Source of the DNA: Incurvaria masculella
Taxonomy: Eukaryota > Arthropoda > Insecta > Lepidoptera > Incurvariidae
DNA length: 64,000 nucleotides
NCBI GenBank assembly: GCA_946894095.1
Contig: OX335655.1
Span: 6,510,001-6,574,000 of the forward strand
Direction: 5' to 3'
Within the stretch, counting starts at the first letter, position 1, and each line of letters begins with the position of its first letter. A program made the position numbers and the translations under genes. This document shows, piece after piece, positions 61,208-64,000 of this stretch. Under the pieces are notes generated by a model. The model was not told the origin of the DNA, ran no database searches, and was given only the letters and a program-made list of their open reading frames with translations.

Positions 61208-61869
61208 ATTTTCATAGTGTTGATGAATTTATATTTATTCTAGCTACGTTTTTGTTTTGTTTATAACACAATTGGATGGGATAATGAGAAAACAGGACAA
61301 CACAGGGTGCGTCATCGTATAACTTGCATGGTTTATTTTAATGAAATTACTAAAAATGTTTTAAAAACAACAAATACTGGGGCCCAACCCCCAAGGGGGT
61401 TCCTAATTCGCACCCCCAATGCGACCTAAAAAACTATTTTTTTCTTGATATTCTAGATTATTGATTGTACTTTTATGCAAAAAGTAAATACCACTATAGG
61501 TAATAAGAAAACACATTATTTTCAAATAATTTCTTTGTTCTTAATTTTTTGGACAGTACACTGTACCTGCTTTAACAGTAAATACTTCTTTACAAAAGTA
61601 AGTAAAAATAAAAGACTTTATAACACATTGGGTCTAAGACTAGAAGTTCCAGAGATATGATAAAGGGCAATCTCGATTGGTCCTGTCATTTGAGTGAGAT
61701 ATGAAACAATATACGTACAATTTGAACATTACAGGAAAGTAGATGTCAATTACTGTTACACTTTTTTTGGTTAGGTCCCCATCAGAAATGTCCGTAAAGC
61801 AGCTTCGTTTCAGTAATACTTTATAAGAGTAGGTATTAATAATATTTCTATATTTAGACCAACTCTCAG

Positions 61870-62035
61870 GCTGAGATTTGTGACGTTGTAATGTCACTTT
61901 GACACATTTTGTATGGACGAAATGTCAAAGTAATGCAAAGTGACATCACAAAGCAAAAACTAGTTGGTACTTTCTTAAGTCACTTTGACACAATTTGTAT
62001 GGACAAAATGTCACTTTTGACACTAATTGGTATAA
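61870..62035. repeat. Short inverted/direct repeat block
   Basis: TTTGTGACGTTGTAATGTCACTT pairs with AAAGTGACATCACAAAG near 61936-61953, and GTCACTTTGACACA occurs twice (61894, 61979), each followed by TTTGTATGGAC. Looks like a small foldback MITE. Nothing else recognised in 61208-61870. Confidence 0.5.
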
Positions 62036-62056
62036 CTTTGGGTTAGTCTTAGTTCC

Positions 62057-62424
62057 TGTTGCGACTATTTACCTCAGCCTAGGTATCGTCTGCATTAGAC
62101 GATAATGCACTCGGTGGTCTTATAGAGAGGAGATTATAGAGAGCGGCTATACTTCTCATGCGTAGTATGGTTATTTCGATAGCTTTGGAGTAGACTATAT
62201 TATAAATTTTGTTGAATAAAAGATGGACGTATTTGCAACTCACGTGTGTATTTCACAGGAACAACGAACGAACAGACAAATAATATGCACCTTTGCGGGC
62301 AGGAAAGCCGCGGAGCCAATCACATCGTTGGGCCAATAGCGTAACGTTTCCTACAGGCTAATCATCAAACATTGGCGTGCTTATTTATAATTAAACTGCA
62401 ACAAAGTGAAGTTGGCACGAAACA
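62057..62424 (-). repeat. Probable 3' LTR of the BEL/Pao element
   Basis: On the minus strand it starts TGTTTCGTGCC at 62424, directly after a G-rich purine tract (GGGGGGGTG at 62425-62433) as expected, has TATAAATA near 62380 and CCAAT-type boxes, and ends GTCGCAACA at 62057. The other LTR lies outside the window, so the limits are inferred. Confidence 0.55.
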
Positions 62425-62891
62425 CACCCCCCCATTGGACTTTTTAAAGTTCAATCATACAAGAAACATTGGAAGTACCAACTTCTTAAATTCACAATAT
62501 TTTCACATTTGGTAATGATCCCCTTAAGCTTTAAACGTTAAGATATGACTAGGCAATGCACATAAAGTTAAACTGAGCTGAAATAATATGCTGACCACAA
62601 TGTGAGTATAAACATAAACAACTTATAATAAACTTTTTTAACTTTAATCTTAATTCTTAATTCTTAACCTTTTAAACCTTATTTTCAATCATAAAGTGCA
62701 ACTTTCATCAAACACACTTAATCTTAATCTATTTTACTTACTATAGTATAATCTTAATCAATAGTACCTGTCGCGCGAAGGATTTTTACTTAATAATACA
62801 AAATAAAATAATAACTGGCAGTAACTAACTTAACCTTTCTAAACAATTAAATTTACTTAATAATTAATGTTCTTTTTAGTAATACATAGGT
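62425..62891 (-). other. 3' non-coding part of the BEL/Pao element
   Basis: AT-rich stretch between the pol stop and the purine tract. No frame of note. Confidence 0.45.
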
Positions 62892-64000
62892 CTAGGACCT
62901 TTCGATAGGTAATAAACACAACTTGGTAATAGGCTTAGTCACAATCGAGTTATTTTTTATTTTGACGGAAGCGCAGCGTACATGGCCGTCGCGTCCGATG
63001 GGAGTTTCTATAATTCGCCCTAAGGGCCAAGTAAGAGGTGGTAAGTTCTCTTCCTTTACTAGTACCACATCCCCTACTTTCAAGTCTTGCTTTACATTTA
63101 ACCATTTTTGACGGTTCTGTAAAGAACTGAGATATTCTACATTCCATCTTTTCCAGAAGTTTTGTTTAATTTGTACAATTTGTTCATACTTAGACAGTCT
63201 GTTTACATTTACTTCTAGCATGTTTGGCTCCGGGAAGGCTGTAATGCTTTCGCCGATTAAGAAATGTGCCGGAGTCAGAGTCTCCGGGTCACTAGCGTCA
63301 TTACTGAGACTGCACAAAGGTCTGGAATTTAAAATACCTTCAATTTGTATCAAAACAGTGTTAAGGTGTTCATATGTTAAATTACAGTTTCCTACTAACC
63401 TTTTGAGATGAGATTTTACATTTTTTACTCCTGCTTCCCACAACCCACCCCAATGCGGCGAGTAGGGGGGAATATAACTCCATTTTACTCCTTCGTCCGC
63501 TAATTTGTTATAAATCGCAGACTGCGAGGTGACATTATTAAATAATTTATATAAATGATTCAGCTCATTGTGGCTTCCTTTAAAAGTGGTGGCATTATCG
63601 CTGTATACCACAGAGGGCTTTCCCCTCCTTGACCATAAGCGAGTTAGAGCGAGCATGAACTCCTGTGAGGTCATATCAGGTACTAGTTCAAGGTGAAGGG
63701 CTTTGGTGGCCATACAAATGAATAAACAAATGTAACCTTTTGTGAGGATTGGTTTCCTCACCCTTCCCTGCTTGATGAACACTGGTCCAGCATAGTCGAC
63801 TCCTACATTGAGGAACGGCCTAGCCGGCTGGACTCGAACAGCTGGCAAGTCGGCCATTATTTGGTCTCTGCCCTCGGCTCTAAATCTGTAACATTTAATG
63901 CATTTATGAATGACACTCCTTACTACATTTCTTCCATTTAGCGGCCAATATGTTCGTCGTAGGCTGCATAAAGTGCTCTGAGCGCCGGCATGCAGCAGAC
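62892..64000 (-). CDS. BEL/Pao retrotransposon pol, integrase end (partial)
   Basis: The frame runs open from the right edge to a stop at 62892, at least 368 residues. The N-terminal part is the zinc-binding H2C2 region (LHAGAQSTLCSLRRTYWPLN, IHKCIKCYRF). The integrase core follows, with catalytic residues in NVGVDYAGPV (Asp), VYSDNATTF (Asp) and HWGGLWEAGVK (Glu), giving D,D,E. The C-terminal domain (GDVVLVKEENLPPLTWPLGR) is typical for BEL/Pao. No stop or frameshift in the visible part. Protease, reverse transcriptase and gag would lie beyond 64000. Confidence 0.9.
   Translation of the reverse strand, partial: LLHAGAQSTLCSLRRTYWPLNGRNVVRSVIHKCIKCYRFRAEGRDQIMADLPAVRVQPARPFLNVGVDYAGPVFIKQGRVRKPILTKGYICLFICMATKALHLELVPDMTSQEFMLALTRLWSRRGKPSVVYSDNATTFKGSHNELNHLYKLFNNVTSQSAIYNKLADEGVKWSYIPPYSPHWGGLWEAGVKNVKSHLKRLVGNCNLTYEHLNTVLIQIEGILNSRPLCSLSNDASDPETLTPAHFLIGESITAFPEPNMLEVNVNRLSKYEQIVQIKQNFWKRWNVEYLSSLQNRQKWLNVKQDLKVGDVVLVKEENLPPLTWPLGRIIETPIGRDGHVRCASVKIKNNSIVTKPITKLCLLPIERS

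Overview
The window is nuclear DNA of an insect, almost certainly a moth or butterfly (Lepidoptera). The evidence is GC-rich exons split by AT-rich introns with GT...AG borders, an insect-type ZAD zinc-finger gene, and a dense load of lepidopteran-style repeats. These repeats include SINEs, repeats with a (GTCC)n core, TTAA-flanked MITEs, mariners, Jockey-type LINEs and a BEL/Pao element. Gene models come from reading splice sites, codon phase and protein motifs by eye; no search was run.

Four host-type genes are visible. (1) 825-19603, plus strand: the last 11 coding exons (442 codons) of the cell-polarity gene lethal(2) giant larvae; its 5' half lies before the window. (2) 24943-26649, minus strand: a two-exon, 447-residue protein with a SWIM-like zinc finger and a YqaJ/lambda-exonuclease-like domain in which two expected catalytic glutamates are lysines. 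(3) 28156-46922, plus strand: a complete eight-exon, 498-residue transcription factor with a split N-terminal ZAD, an AT-hook and nine C2H2 fingers. (4) 56853-60442, minus strand: the last four exons visible of a coiled-coil protein that looks like the axonemal ruler protein CCDC40.

Most of the remaining DNA is mobile. A full-length Jockey-type LINE with both ORFs open and a 14-bp target duplication sits in an l(2)gl intron (3879-8778). A divergent relative with both ORFs open lies at about 47323-52091. The last l(2)gl intron holds a mariner with an open transposase (16622-19200), into which a second, dead mariner has jumped. A BEL/Pao integrase runs off the right edge, with a probable LTR at 62057-62424. 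The rest is 5'-truncated LINE tails, tRNA-derived SINEs, TTAA MITEs and several long palindromic (foldback) elements.

The most interesting structures are where mobile or repeated DNA meets exon borders. A foldback element inside the zinc-finger gene carries a GC-rich, promoter-like core with an ATG and a phase-compatible splice donor. A 43-bp minisatellite repeats the splice-donor region of a CCDC40 exon. A degenerate copy of a zinc-finger exon end lies just in front of that exon. A pile of truncated elements forms the 3' end of another intron of the same gene.
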